Shown: positions 25,918 to 34,761, counted from the first letter of the stretch. The stretch: 64,000 nt of DNA from Nonomuraea solani (GCF_900108335.1 NZ_FNVT01000002.1:489620-553619), one strand, 5' to 3'. Numbers and translations: made by a program. Notes: generated by a model not told the origin, from the letters alone.

Positions 25918-28900
25918 ACCGACTTGACGGAAGGGCTACGGGGGCACAGGTGTCACAGATGGAGAACGTCGTCGGAGACCGGGTGCTGATCGCCGTGCAG
26001 GCGGTCAACATCTCACGGCTCTCGACCCATCCGGTGCCCACGGTCCCCGGCACGCTCATCGTCGTGGCCGGCGCCGGGCCCAAGGACTCCAACGGGGCGG
26101 GCAAGTCCTCGTTCATCGCCTCGATCACCGCGCTGCTCGGCGATGAGCAGTGGCGCTTCGCCTCGGGCGCCAAGGCGGTGTCGGAGCTGCTGTTCAACGC
26201 CGAGCTGGCCAGTGGGGCGGGCGCTCGGCAGTGGGCGAGTGCCGATCACGGCTACATCGTGGGGGTGTTCGGGCCGCCCGGTATGGAGGGGTTCGACGCT
26301 CCCGCGCCTGACGTTCCCGCTGAAGATCCTTCGCCCGAGGGCGGGGAGCTGTTCGAGGTGCCCGACACCTCCGGTGGGGCCGTCACCGTGTGGCTCAAGG
26401 TCAACCAGGAGGCGCCGCACCTGGAGGTCCGCTGGCGGGAGGGCGTGCATCTGGCGGCCTCGCCGTCCGAGGCCGAGCGGGTGGCGCGGGCCGACGACAT
26501 CTGGGCCTCGCTGCCCCGATCGGCCGGCCGGCGCGACGTGGTGGCGCGCGACCTGACCAAGGTGCTCTACGGCGACCGGGTCAGGTGCGTGTCGTTCCTG
26601 TCCACGTCCGTGCGCAGCAAGGTCGCCACCAACCTGCTGTCGCAGCCGCTCAACGAGATCTCCCCCGAGCGCGTCTTCGAGGCCATCGCCGCCCTCACCG
26701 GCCTGGACGCCGAGCTGGAGCAGGAGCGCGAGGCCCGCCGCGACGAGCACGCCAAGCGCGTACGCGCGGCGCAGGCGAGCGACCGGCTGGCCGAGTTCGA
26801 GTCGGAGTCGAAGGCGCTGCTGACCACGTTCGACCGCAGAGACCAGGCCCGGATCCGGCTCGCGGACGCGCTGCGCTGCTGGCGCGGGCGGCAGGCGCGC
26901 AAGGTGGCCGACGCGGCGGGCAAGGACGAGTCGCTGGCCGCCGACCTGGAGCGGCACCGCGCGGCGGGCGAGGCGGCGGCCGAGGCCATCGCCATGGTCA
27001 AGGCGGAGATCGCCACGCTGCGGGAGGACACGCTCGACCGGCAGGTCTCCCAGGCCCGCAAGGAGCTGGCGGCGCTGCAGGCGCGGGCGGCCAAGCTCGA
27101 CGCCGACCGCGCCGTGGCCGAAAACTCCGCCGACGAGCTGCGCGGCCTGGTCCCGGCGCTGGAGGAGACCCGCCGGTTCGCCGACGGACGCGACGTGCCC
27201 ACGGCGCAGCGGGAGCTGGGCGAGGTGCGGCTGCGGCTCAACGAGTCGCTCAAGGCGCTCGGGGTGGCCGATCGGGAGGTGTCCTCGGCCCAGGCCGCCC
27301 TCGACGACGCCGAGGGGGGTCCGGCGGCGGCGCAGCTCAATGCGCTGGCGGCGGCCGGCATCGGCGCGACCGGGCTCCTCGACGCCCTCGACGTCGCCGA
27401 ACAGGCCCGCGACGCCGCCCACACGCCTCCGCCCGCCGGTGAGCTGGGCGAGGCCCTCAAAGCCCGCTACGGCAAGGGCTCGGGCGGGGGCACGCAGGGT
27501 GGTGCTGGGCGGGGTGGTTTGTCCCAGGGTGGGCTCGCGCTGGGTGAGTTGCGGGGGTGGCCCAACGAGCACGCCGTGATCGTGGACGCCGGGCGGCTCG
27601 ACGACGCCGCGGCCGCCCTGGCCGAATTGCCCGGGTCCGTGCTGGTCAGCGCGGCCGGGGTGAGCGTGGTGGGGGCGTTCGACGGGGTGGCGACCGGGCG
27701 CGAGGCCCGGATCAAGGCGGCCGAGCAGCGGCTCAACCGGGCCAGGGACGTACAGGAGACGGCGGCGAAGGCCGTACGCGATGGGGAGGAAGCGGTCGCG
27801 GAGGCGCAGCGGCGGCTGGAAGGGGCCAGGGCGGGGGTGCAACTGGCCGAGCTGGAGGAGAAGCTGGTCGCGCGGCGAGCCCGGCTGGGCGAGCTCAACG
27901 CGGCCATCGAGGAGCTGACCCCCAAGGTCGCCGAGGCCGAGCGGCACACCGGCGCGCTCGACTTCCGCGCCCGCACCAGGGACATGGAGATCGAGCGTCT
28001 GGAGGGCCGGCGGCACCGGCACGAGACCGAGCGCACACAGGCGCGCGAGCAGGAGACGAAGGCCGGCTCGGAGCGGGAGGCGCTCAAGCTGCCCGCGCTG
28101 GCCGCCGACTGGGGCGGCACGGCCGAGACCGCCCGCGAATGGCTGCAGGCGCTGCCCGAGGAGGAGCGCCCCCGCGCCGCCGAGGAGTGGTGGCGGATCG
28201 CCGAACGCCATCTCGACCAGGCGTTGCGCGACACGTTCCCGGAGGAGGAGGCGGAGCTGCCGGAGGAGCTGAGCTTCCTGCTGAGCGAGCGGGAGGGCAG
28301 CACGGCGCGCGAGCAGGCGACGTTCGCGGCGGTGTGCGGGTCGCTGGCGTCCTACCTGCGCGGCCAGGAGGAATACGAGCGGCACCAGCGGCGGCAGATC
28401 GAGGCGCAGATCGTCTCCCGGCAGCGTGACCTGGCGGCGGCGGCCAGGGGCGCGGAGGAGGCGGCGCAGTCGACGGCCGTGCACCGGGCGGCACTGACGG
28501 CGGCCATCAAGGCGCGGCTCACACGGGTGGCCGAGGAGTTCGACAAGCTCGACACCTCCTACGGCGGTTACGGGGCGACGCTGGAGTTCCCGGTGCCGCC
28601 CGCGCCCGCCGACCCGGAACAACGCTGGCAGTGGCGGGTGACGCCCAAGTGGCGGCGCGGTGAGGGGCAGGGGTTCGTGCCCTACAACCGGCGGGCCAAC
28701 ACGGCGCTCATGGATGAGAAGGCCGTCAAGCTGGTGTGTTCGGCGGCCATCGCCTCGTCGGGGGGCGGGCACCTGTGCCTGGTGCTCGACGAGCTCGGCC
28801 GCAACCTGGGCAAGGAGCACCGGCGGGAGGCGGTGGCGCTGTTCAGGCGGATCGGGGAGACGTATGGGATCACGGTGATCGGGGCGCTGCAGGACGACAT

Positions 28901-29063
28901 GGAGCCGTACGCGATCGACGCCTGCGGGCAGTACGTCAAGCTGCGGCGGTCGTCGGACGCTATGCCGTACAACGAGCCGCCGGTGATCGTCGGGCACGAC
29001 CAGCACGCCGAGCGGGTGCGGGCACTGGCCGCCTACGTGGACCGGACCGCCGGGCCGGTGTAG
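25914..29063 (+). CDS. SMC-like ATPase with hinge (JetC/MksB-like), atypical ATPase motifs
   Basis: The 1049-residue protein has the SMC plan: N-terminal ATPase half with the P-loop KDSNGAGKSS (about residues 55-65), two long coiled coils (about 255-430 and 560-690), a central globular hinge-like region with a Gly-rich insert (GSGGGTQGGAGRGGLSQGG), and a C-terminal half with Walker B HLCLVLDELGR. The P-loop lacks the usual first Gly, and the LSGGE signature position reads ALMDEK. The start at 25914 gives an ATGA overlap with the previous gene. The last residues, AYVDRTAGPV, lie in a 66-bp duplication shared with the citrate synthase 3' end. It probably loads on or extrudes DNA with the two upstream proteins. 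Confidence 0.75.
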   Translation: MNRLDGRATGAQVSQMENVVGDRVLIAVQAVNISRLSTHPVPTVPGTLIVVAGAGPKDSNGAGKSSFIASITALLGDEQWRFASGAKAVSELLFNAELASGAGARQWASADHGYIVGVFGPPGMEGFDAPAPDVPAEDPSPEGGELFEVPDTSGGAVTVWLKVNQEAPHLEVRWREGVHLAASPSEAERVARADDIWASLPRSAGRRDVVARDLTKVLYGDRVRCVSFLSTSVRSKVATNLLSQPLNEISPERVFEAIAALTGLDAELEQEREARRDEHAKRVRAAQASDRLAEFESESKALLTTFDRRDQARIRLADALRCWRGRQARKVADAAGKDESLAADLERHRAAGEAAAEAIAMVKAEIATLREDTLDRQVSQARKELAALQARAAKLDADRAVAENSADELRGLVPALEETRRFADGRDVPTAQRELGEVRLRLNESLKALGVADREVSSAQAALDDAEGGPAAAQLNALAAAGIGATGLLDALDVAEQARDAAHTPPPAGELGEALKARYGKGSGGGTQGGAGRGGLSQGGLALGELRGWPNEHAVIVDAGRLDDAAAALAELPGSVLVSAAGVSVVGAFDGVATGREARIKAAEQRLNRARDVQETAAKAVRDGEEAVAEAQRRLEGARAGVQLAELEEKLVARRARLGELNAAIEELTPKVAEAERHTGALDFRARTRDMEIERLEGRRHRHETERTQAREQETKAGSEREALKLPALAADWGGTAETAREWLQALPEEERPRAAEEWWRIAERHLDQALRDTFPEEEAELPEELSFLLSEREGSTAREQATFAAVCGSLASYLRGQEEYERHQRRQIEAQIVSRQRDLAAAARGAEEAAQSTAVHRAALTAAIKARLTRVAEEFDKLDTSYGGYGATLEFPVPPAPADPEQRWQWRVTPKWRRGEGQGFVPYNRRANTALMDEKAVKLVCSAAIASSGGGHLCLVLDELGRNLGKEHRREAVALFRRIGETYGITVIGALQDDMEPYAIDACGQYVKLRRSSDAMPYNEPPVIVGHDQHAERVRALAAYVDRTAGPV

Positions 29064-29156
29064 GAGGCGCGCAAGAGCAGGAGGGTGCTCCGGCCGGCCT
29101 ACGTGGACCGGACGGGTGGGCCCGTGTAGGAGGCGCGCAGGCGCAGGAGGGTGCCC
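29031..29156. repeat. 60-bp direct repeat spanning the SMC-like and citrate synthase 3' ends
   Basis: Bases 29031-29090 and 29097-29156 match at 53 of 60 positions, offset by 66 bp. The second copy codes the native C-terminus of the convergent citrate synthase; the first supplies the last residues and stop of the SMC-like gene, read on the other strand. Confidence 0.9.
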
Positions 29157-30418
29157 TTGCCGTATTCCTCCATGGCGTGGGCCAGCCAGCCCGCCACCCT
29201 GGCCACCGCGAAGACGGCCTCGCCGGCGCCGGGCACCATGCCGGCGACGGCGGTGAGGACGGCCAGCGAGAAGTCGATGTTGCGGTCGGGCAGGCGGCGC
29301 CGGCGCATCTCCGACAGCACGGCCTCGCCCGCGGCGATCCGCTCGTGTCCCGGCGCGGCCTTCCTGATCAGGTCGAGCAGGGCGTCGCCGCGGCCGTCGC
29401 CGTTCTTGTAGACGCTGTGGCCGAAGCCGGGGATGCGCTCGCCGCGCCTAATCCGCTCGGAGACGGCTCGGGCTGCCTGGCCGGGTTCGGCGATCTCGGC
29501 GAGCAGGCGTTCCGCGCCGTACGCCGCACCGCCGTGCAGCGGGCCGCCGAGCACGCCGAGCCCGGCCAGGACCACGGCGTACGGGTCGGCCTTGGCGGAG
29601 GCGGCGACCCTGGCGGCCAGGGTGGAGGCGGCCAGTTCGTGATCGGCGAGCAGGACGAGGGCGGCACTCAGGGCGTCGAGCAGTTCCGGGGTGGCGGGGC
29701 GGGGACACAGGCGCGACCACAGGCGTTCGGCGATCGAGCCACCGCGCGTCGGGGCGCCAAGCCGGGGAACGCCGGGCCGAGGAGTGTCGGACTGAGGGGT
29801 GTCGGACTGAGGGGTGTCGGACCCGAGGCCACCGGGCTGCGGGGTGTCGGGCTGAGGGGCGCCTTGTGGCGGGTCGCCGGGCTGGGGTAGGGCGTCCACC
29901 AGGCCTGCGATCAGGCGGCGGCCGGTGGCGGTGACCGAGGCCGGGTCGAGCTGGTAGCGCAGGTTGTCGCAGGCGGCGAGCACGGTGGTGATCACCTGCA
30001 GCCGGTCCAGCGGCAGGAGGTCGGCGGGCAGGTCGCGCTGGGCGGCGACGGCGGCCCGCAGCCCCTCTTCCGGCTCGAACCGCCACGGCTCGGGTGCGGG
30101 GTGCGGGACGCCGGTCCAGAGCCATTCGGCGACCTGCTCGAAGGAGGCCGTGCCGGCCAGGCTCAGCGCGTCGACGCCCCGGTAGTGGGGGCGGTCCACG
30201 CCGAGGGCCGTGACGGCGGACTCGATCACCAGCTCCGGCGGCCGGTTGCGGGGGCGGCCGCGGCGGGCGAGGCGTTCGATCTCCTCGGCGGAGAAGAGGC
30301 TGCGGCGGCCGTCCTCGGTGTGCCGCCGCTGGAGAACGCCCCTGCTCACGTACGCGTACAGGGTGGCGGGTTTGACCCCGAGGCGTTCGGCGGCGGTGGC
30401 CGCGTCGATCCAGTCCAT
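29099..30418 (-). CDS. Citrate synthase-family protein with N-terminal helix-turn-helix
   Basis: An HTH of the MerR/excisionase type fills residues 1-50 (AATAAERLGVKPATLYAYVS, RGVLQRRHTEDGRRSLFSAE). The rest is a citrate synthase fold with the catalytic elements GGPLHGGA, GFGHSVYKNGDGR and NIDFSLAVL, so His and Asp residues are kept. It would condense acetyl-CoA or a similar acyl-CoA with oxaloacetate, and may also bind DNA. A low-complexity stretch of repeated DTPQS lies at about residues 180-225, inside the enzyme core, which is unusual. An inverted repeat sits just upstream and could be its own operator. 439 residues. Confidence 0.88.
   Translation of the reverse strand: MDWIDAATAAERLGVKPATLYAYVSRGVLQRRHTEDGRRSLFSAEEIERLARRGRPRNRPPELVIESAVTALGVDRPHYRGVDALSLAGTASFEQVAEWLWTGVPHPAPEPWRFEPEEGLRAAVAAQRDLPADLLPLDRLQVITTVLAACDNLRYQLDPASVTATGRRLIAGLVDALPQPGDPPQGAPQPDTPQPGGLGSDTPQSDTPQSDTPRPGVPRLGAPTRGGSIAERLWSRLCPRPATPELLDALSAALVLLADHELAASTLAARVAASAKADPYAVVLAGLGVLGGPLHGGAAYGAERLLAEIAEPGQAARAVSERIRRGERIPGFGHSVYKNGDGRGDALLDLIRKAAPGHERIAAGEAVLSEMRRRRLPDRNIDFSLAVLTAVAGMVPGAGEAVFAVARVAGWLAHAMEEYGKGTLLRLRASYTGPPVRST
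29780..29860 (-). repeat. 15-bp repeats encoding DTPQS units
   Basis: The unit GGGGTGTCGGACTGA recurs in tandem and degenerates at both edges, reading as DTPQS on the minus strand inside the citrate synthase gene. The period keeps the frame, so copy number can vary without breaking the protein. Confidence 0.8.
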
Positions 30419-30435
30419 CGGCCGCCATATTGATC

Positions 30436-30464
30436 CACGTTGAGCACGTGTGTCAACGTGCTCA
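30436..30464. promoter_or_regulatory. Nested inverted repeats before the HTH-citrate synthase
   Basis: CACGTTGA (30436-30443) and TCAACGTG (30453-30460) form a perfect 8-bp inverted repeat with a 9-base spacer. An overlapping pair, TGAGCACGT (30441-30449) and ACGTGCTCA (30456-30464), is also perfect. They lie in the 43-bp gap between the NDH-2-like stop and the citrate synthase start, where an operator is expected. Confidence 0.55.
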
Positions 30465-31757
30465 CGCGGCCACGGCCTCGCGGAAGTCCTCGCCGGCGTT
30501 TTCGATCGCGCCCAGCTCCACGGCTTCGCGGCGGAACAGCATCGACAGCGTCCAGTCGGTCAGCACGCGCGCCTTGTGGTTGAGGGTCGGCACCCAGGCC
30601 AGGTGGTACGCCCGGTGCGCCAGCCAGCCCAGCACCCCGGTCAGCCGCAGCCGGTGCACCTGGGCCACGCCCTGGTGGTGCCCGAGCCCGGCGACCGACC
30701 CCAGGTAGGCGTGCCGGTAGGCGGTGAGCCGCCGCCCCCGCACGTACGCGACCAGGTTGCGGCCCAGCAGCTTGGCCTGCCGTACCGCGTGCTGGGCGTT
30801 GGGCGCGGTGAACTCGCCCGGCCGCGTGAGGTCGGGCACCGCGGCGCCGTCACCGGCGGCGAAGGCGTCCGGCAGCCCGTCCACCGTCAGGTATTCGGTG
30901 GCCCGGACCCGCCCGATCCGGTCCACCGGCAGCCCGCTGGCCGCCGCGAGCGGGTTCGGCCGCCCGCCCGCCGCCCACACCAGCGTGCCCGCGTCCAGCG
31001 TGGTGCCGTCCGACAGGGTGGCCACGCCGTTCTCGGCCGAGTCGAGCCGGGCGCCGAAGCGCACGTCCACGCCGCGCGAGCGCAGCGCGTCCACGGTCCA
31101 GCGCCCCAGTTCCTCGTGCAGTTCGGGCAGGATGCGGTCGGTGGCCTCGACCAGCGTCCAGCGCAGGTCGGCGGGCTCGATGCCGTCGTGGTAGCGCGTC
31201 GCCTCGTCGGCCAGCCCCTGCAGCTCGGCCAGCGCCTCCACCCCCGAGAACCCGCCGCCGACCACGACGAACGTCAGCGCCCTGCGCCGGATCTCCTCGT
31301 CGTCGGTCGAGGCGGCCGCGGCGAGCTGGGCCAGGACGTGGTTGCGCAGGTGCACGGCCTCACCGACGGTCTTGAACCCGACCGCGTGCTCGGCCAGCCC
31401 CGGAATGGGCGGCGTGCGCGTGATCGAACCGGCCGCCATGACGAGGATGTCGTACGCCAGCGTCCTGGCCGGCCCCTGGACCGGCTGGAACTCGGCCGTC
31501 CGCGCGCCGTGGTCCACGCCCGTGACCCGTCCCGTCAGCACCCGCGCGCCCTTGAGCACCCGGCCCAGCGAGGCGACCACGTGCCGCGGCTCCACCGTGC
31601 CGCCGGCCGCCTCGGCGAGGAACGGCTGGTAGGTCATGTAGCCCCGCGGGTCCACCACGGTGACGGTCGCCTCCCCCGAACGGATCAGCTTCCGCAGCCC
31701 CAAGGCGGTGTACATGCCGACATATCCGCCACCAACGATCAGGATGTGCTTGCTCAT
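30462..31757 (-). CDS. NDH-2-type NAD(P)H:quinone oxidoreductase
   Basis: The 431-residue flavoprotein has an N-terminal FAD motif ILIVGGGYVGMYTAL and an internal NAD motif FVVVGGGFSGVEALAEL, with the third FAD element FAAGDGAAVPD. This two-dinucleotide layout fits single-subunit NADH dehydrogenases (type II). It would pass electrons from NAD(P)H to membrane quinones without pumping protons. A C-terminal amphipathic part (GVLGWLAHRAYHLAWVPTLN) is the likely membrane contact. ATG at 31757 has AAAGGAGA upstream; an ATG at 31805 would only add a non-homologous leader. Confidence 0.9.
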   Translation of the reverse strand: MSKHILIVGGGYVGMYTALGLRKLIRSGEATVTVVDPRGYMTYQPFLAEAAGGTVEPRHVVASLGRVLKGARVLTGRVTGVDHGARTAEFQPVQGPARTLAYDILVMAAGSITRTPPIPGLAEHAVGFKTVGEAVHLRNHVLAQLAAAASTDDEEIRRRALTFVVVGGGFSGVEALAELQGLADEATRYHDGIEPADLRWTLVEATDRILPELHEELGRWTVDALRSRGVDVRFGARLDSAENGVATLSDGTTLDAGTLVWAAGGRPNPLAAASGLPVDRIGRVRATEYLTVDGLPDAFAAGDGAAVPDLTRPGEFTAPNAQHAVRQAKLLGRNLVAYVRGRRLTAYRHAYLGSVAGLGHHQGVAQVHRLRLTGVLGWLAHRAYHLAWVPTLNHKARVLTDWTLSMLFRREAVELGAIENAGEDFREAVAA

Positions 31758-31823
31758 CTGTCCGTCTCCTTTCGGGTTGTTCACCACCAGGACGGGACAG
31801 CGCACGCATTCGTGACAGGCTTT

Positions 31824-33110
31824 TCAGAGAATCTCGTCGCCTGTTTCCGGCAGGGCCAGCAGGCAGAGCAGGCTGAGGAGCGCCATCGCGGAGACGTACC
31901 CGCCGACCGCCAGCACGCCCAGGCCGCTCGCCTGCATGCCGGTGGCCACCAGCGGCGGCACCGCGCCGCCGAGCACGCCGCCGAGGCTGTAGGCGACGGA
32001 CGCGCCGCTGTAGCGGTATTCGGTCCTGAACAGCTCCGGCAGGTACGCCCCCATCGGCCCGAAGATCAGCCCCATCAGCCCCAGCGCCCCGGCCAGCGCC
32101 ACCGCGACCAGCACGGTCGAGCGGGTCTCCATCAGCGGGAACATCACCAGCCCCCACGCGATGGCGACGGCCGTCCCGGCGATCAGCGTGCGCCGCCGGC
32201 CCAGCCGGTCGGACACCATCGCCGAGGCCACCGTGCCCGCCGCCATGAACAGCACGCCGACCATGGTCAGCGCCAGCATGGTGGTCTTCGGGATCTCCAG
32301 CGTGTCGGTGCCGTACGCCAGGCAGTAGGTGGTGGCGGTATAGAAGAGCGTGTACGCGATCGTCATGGCGCCGGCCCCGAGGAGCACCCGCCGCCACTGG
32401 TGCCGCATGAGGCCGGCGAACGGCACCTTGGCGATGCGGCGCTCGTCCATGGCCGCCTGGAAAACGGGCGTCTCGGAGATCTTGAGCCGGACGTACAGGC
32501 CGACGAGCACCAGCAGCAGGCTCGCCACGAACGGCACCCGCCAGCCCCAGCTCCCGAACTGGTCGTCGCTCAGCGCCTCGCCGAGCACGAGGAACAGCCC
32601 GTTGGCCACGATGAACCCGACGGACGGGCCGAGCTGCGGGAACATCGCGTACAGCCCGCGCTTGCCGGGCGGGGCGTGCTCGGTGGCCAGCAGCGCCGCG
32701 CCGCCCCACTCGCCGCCCAGGCCGATGCCCTGGGTGAAGCGCAGCAGCACCAGCAGCACGGGCGCGACCATGCCGATCGCCGCGTAGCCGGGCAGCAGCC
32801 CGATCGCGACCGTGGACAGCCCCATCACCAGCAGCGACACGACCAGCATGGACTTGCGCCCGATCCGGTCGCCCCAGTGCCCGAACACGGCCGAGCCGAG
32901 CGGGCGCGAGATGAACGCCACGGCGAACGTCGAGAACGACGCCAGCGTGCCGGCCACCGGGTCCATGCCGGGGAAGAACGCGGTGTTGAGCACCAGGGCG
33001 GCGGCGGTGCCGTAGATGTAGAAGTCGTAGAACTCGATCGCGGTGCCGATGAGGCTGGCCGCCGCGACCCGGGACCGGCTGGGGGCCACCGCCTGGGGGG
33101 ATGTCGTCAT
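31824..33110 (-). CDS. MHS-family metabolite:proton symporter (MFS)
   Basis: The 428-residue protein has twelve membrane helices and the MHS subfamily marks: AIEFYDFYIYGTAAALV in the first helix, RPLGSAVFGHWGDRIGRKSM in the first cytoplasmic loop, and GLGGEWGGAALLATEHAP in helix 5. Relatives carry citrate, alpha-ketoglutarate, shikimate or betaine. The substrate here is unknown, though the nearby citrate synthase could hint at an organic acid. The ATG start faces a HAD gene across a 108-bp divergent gap. Confidence 0.9.
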   Translation of the reverse strand: MTTSPQAVAPSRSRVAAASLIGTAIEFYDFYIYGTAAALVLNTAFFPGMDPVAGTLASFSTFAVAFISRPLGSAVFGHWGDRIGRKSMLVVSLLVMGLSTVAIGLLPGYAAIGMVAPVLLVLLRFTQGIGLGGEWGGAALLATEHAPPGKRGLYAMFPQLGPSVGFIVANGLFLVLGEALSDDQFGSWGWRVPFVASLLLVLVGLYVRLKISETPVFQAAMDERRIAKVPFAGLMRHQWRRVLLGAGAMTIAYTLFYTATTYCLAYGTDTLEIPKTTMLALTMVGVLFMAAGTVASAMVSDRLGRRRTLIAGTAVAIAWGLVMFPLMETRSTVLVAVALAGALGLMGLIFGPMGAYLPELFRTEYRYSGASVAYSLGGVLGGAVPPLVATGMQASGLGVLAVGGYVSAMALLSLLCLLALPETGDEIL

Positions 33111-33218
33111 CTATGTCTCACTATGCGGACTAGCGTCTTGTGAAGCGATACGACGAAGCTATCACCAGCGCGATGTTAGGTTTCGGGTGAGTGTTTACTT
33201 GGAGAAAGGGAAGCTGGT

Positions 33219-33851
33219 TTGGCTGTCGAACTGGTCATTTTCGACTGCGATGGAGTGCTCGTGGACAGCGAGCCCATCTCCACTCGCGTGGGCACGGCCG
33301 CGCTGCGGCGCCTGGGCTGGACGATCGACGAGGCGGAGTACGCCGAGCGTTTCGTCGGCTGCACCAACGAATACTGGGACGAGCAGGTCGGCCCGACCCC
33401 GCCGGGCTGGCGCGAGCAGCTCAACGCCGACTACTGGGCCGCCATCAAGGCCGAGCTGCGCGCCATCGAGGGCATCGCGGCGGCGCTCGACCGGCTCACC
33501 ATCCCGATCTGCGTGGCCTCCAACGGCCGGCACCGGACCATTCGTCAGAATCTTGAGCACACCGGGCTGGCCGACCGGTTCGCCGGAAACGTGTTCAGCG
33601 CCGAGGACGTGGCCCAGGGCAAGCCCGCACCCGACCTGTTCCTGCACGCCGCCGCCACGATGGGGGTCAAGCCCGAGCGGTGCGTGGTGGTGGAGGACAG
33701 CCCGTTCGGGGTGATGGCGGCGGTGAGCGCGGGCATGCGCTGCCTGGCCTTCGCCGGCGGCCTGACGTCCGTCGACCGCCTGTCCGGCCTCGGCGCCACC
33801 CTCTTCCACGACCCCGCCGGCCTCCCCGACCTGATCGCCGCCCTCGACTGA
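33219..33851 (+). CDS. HAD-superfamily sugar-phosphatase-like hydrolase
   Basis: The 210-residue protein shows all four HAD motifs: FDCDGVLVDSEP with the nucleophile D9, CVASNGRH, GKPAPDLF and VVEDSPFGV. The small helical cap places it with beta-phosphoglucomutase or GPH-type phosphatases, acting on small phosphorylated metabolites. TTG start with GGAGAAAGGG upstream. The gene is divergent from the MHS transporter. Confidence 0.9.
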   Translation: MAVELVIFDCDGVLVDSEPISTRVGTAALRRLGWTIDEAEYAERFVGCTNEYWDEQVGPTPPGWREQLNADYWAAIKAELRAIEGIAAALDRLTIPICVASNGRHRTIRQNLEHTGLADRFAGNVFSAEDVAQGKPAPDLFLHAAATMGVKPERCVVVEDSPFGVMAAVSAGMRCLAFAGGLTSVDRLSGLGATLFHDPAGLPDLIAALD

Positions 33852-33876
33852 CGGCCCGGCCCGTGCCCGCCTCGGG

Positions 33877-34761
33877 TCACCCCTGGCGGGTGCGGCCGTT
33901 CTCGTCCAGGTAGTCGCGCCACGACCGCTTCGGGTTCCAGCCGAGCAGGCGGTGGGCCTTGGCGCACGAGATGCCGGAGGCGTCCTGGCGCGCCAGGGGC
34001 CGCAGCTCGATCTGGTCGCCGTGGTAGCGGTGCAGCATCTCGGCGAAGTCGTGCCCGCCCGCGTTGTCCGGGGAGGCGATGTAGAACACCTCGTGGCCGG
34101 GCAGCCCGGACTCGGTGGCCAGGACGATCGCGTCCGCGAGGTCGTACACGTCGATGTAGCTCCACAACCCCGCCCCCACCAGCGAGGAGTCGCGGACCTG
34201 CGGGCCGAGGTTGCGCTCGTAGTTGCCCTCGTGCTGCACCCAGCTCGGCCGCAGCGAGATGCACCTGATGTCCGAACGGCGCACCGCGGCGTCCATGAGC
34301 TGCTCGCCGAAGTGCTTGGCCAGCGCGTACGGGTCCTGCGGCCGGATCGGGTGCTCCTCGTCCACCGGCGCGTAGTCGGGCAGGAACGGCCGCTCCGGGA
34401 AGAAGAACCCGGGGACGGTCTCGCTGGAGATGTTCACGAACCTCGGGACGCCGAACCGTACCGCCGCCTCGATCATGTTGAACGTCGCCATCAGGTTGTT
34501 CTGGAACACCACCTGCGGCGGGTTCTGGCTCGGGTCGGGCAGGGCCGCGGCGTGCACCACCGCCTCGGCCCCGTGCACCACGGCGAACGCCTGCCCCGCG
34601 TCGGTCAGGTCGGCCTGCTGGTAGCGCGGGGCGTCCGGTTCGGGCCGCTCCCAGACGGGGCGCGTGAGATCGACGGCGGTCACCTCGTGACCGGCCTCGG
34701 CCAGGGCCTTGACGGCGGCCCTGCCCACCTTGCCGTGGGCTCCGGTGACGACGACGCGCAT
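33877..34761 (-). CDS. NAD(P)-dependent epimerase/dehydratase-family oxidoreductase
   Basis: The 294-residue short-chain type enzyme has the cofactor motif VTGAHGKVGRAAV and the catalytic Tyr/Lys pair in DPYALAKH, with an SSET element before it. It is an extended SDR and would act on a nucleotide sugar or similar substrate, which is not identifiable. ATG with GAGGAG upstream. It lies alone between the HAD gene and sbcC. Confidence 0.88.
   Translation of the reverse strand: MRVVVTGAHGKVGRAAVKALAEAGHEVTAVDLTRPVWERPEPDAPRYQQADLTDAGQAFAVVHGAEAVVHAAALPDPSQNPPQVVFQNNLMATFNMIEAAVRFGVPRFVNISSETVPGFFFPERPFLPDYAPVDEEHPIRPQDPYALAKHFGEQLMDAAVRRSDIRCISLRPSWVQHEGNYERNLGPQVRDSSLVGAGLWSYIDVYDLADAIVLATESGLPGHEVFYIASPDNAGGHDFAEMLHRYHGDQIELRPLARQDASGISCAKAHRLLGWNPKRSWRDYLDENGRTRQG

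Noticed and set aside
26013..29006. A 997-residue antisense frame opposite the SMC-like gene, plus similar long antisense frames at 30450-33143, 39521-42199 and 54641-57376
   Set aside because: These are open by chance in GC-rich DNA; their translations are low-complexity Arg/Pro/Gly/Ala/His, while the sense frames hold clear domains and ribosome-binding sites.
23468..29063. A complete four-gene Wadjet system
   Set aside because: No JetD/MksG-like Toprim gene follows; the next gene is a citrate synthase on the other strand.
33868..33893. A terminator hairpin between the HAD and epimerase genes (CCCGCC with GGCGGG)
   Set aside because: The stem is only 6 bp with a 13-base loop in GC-rich DNA, too weak to report as a feature.
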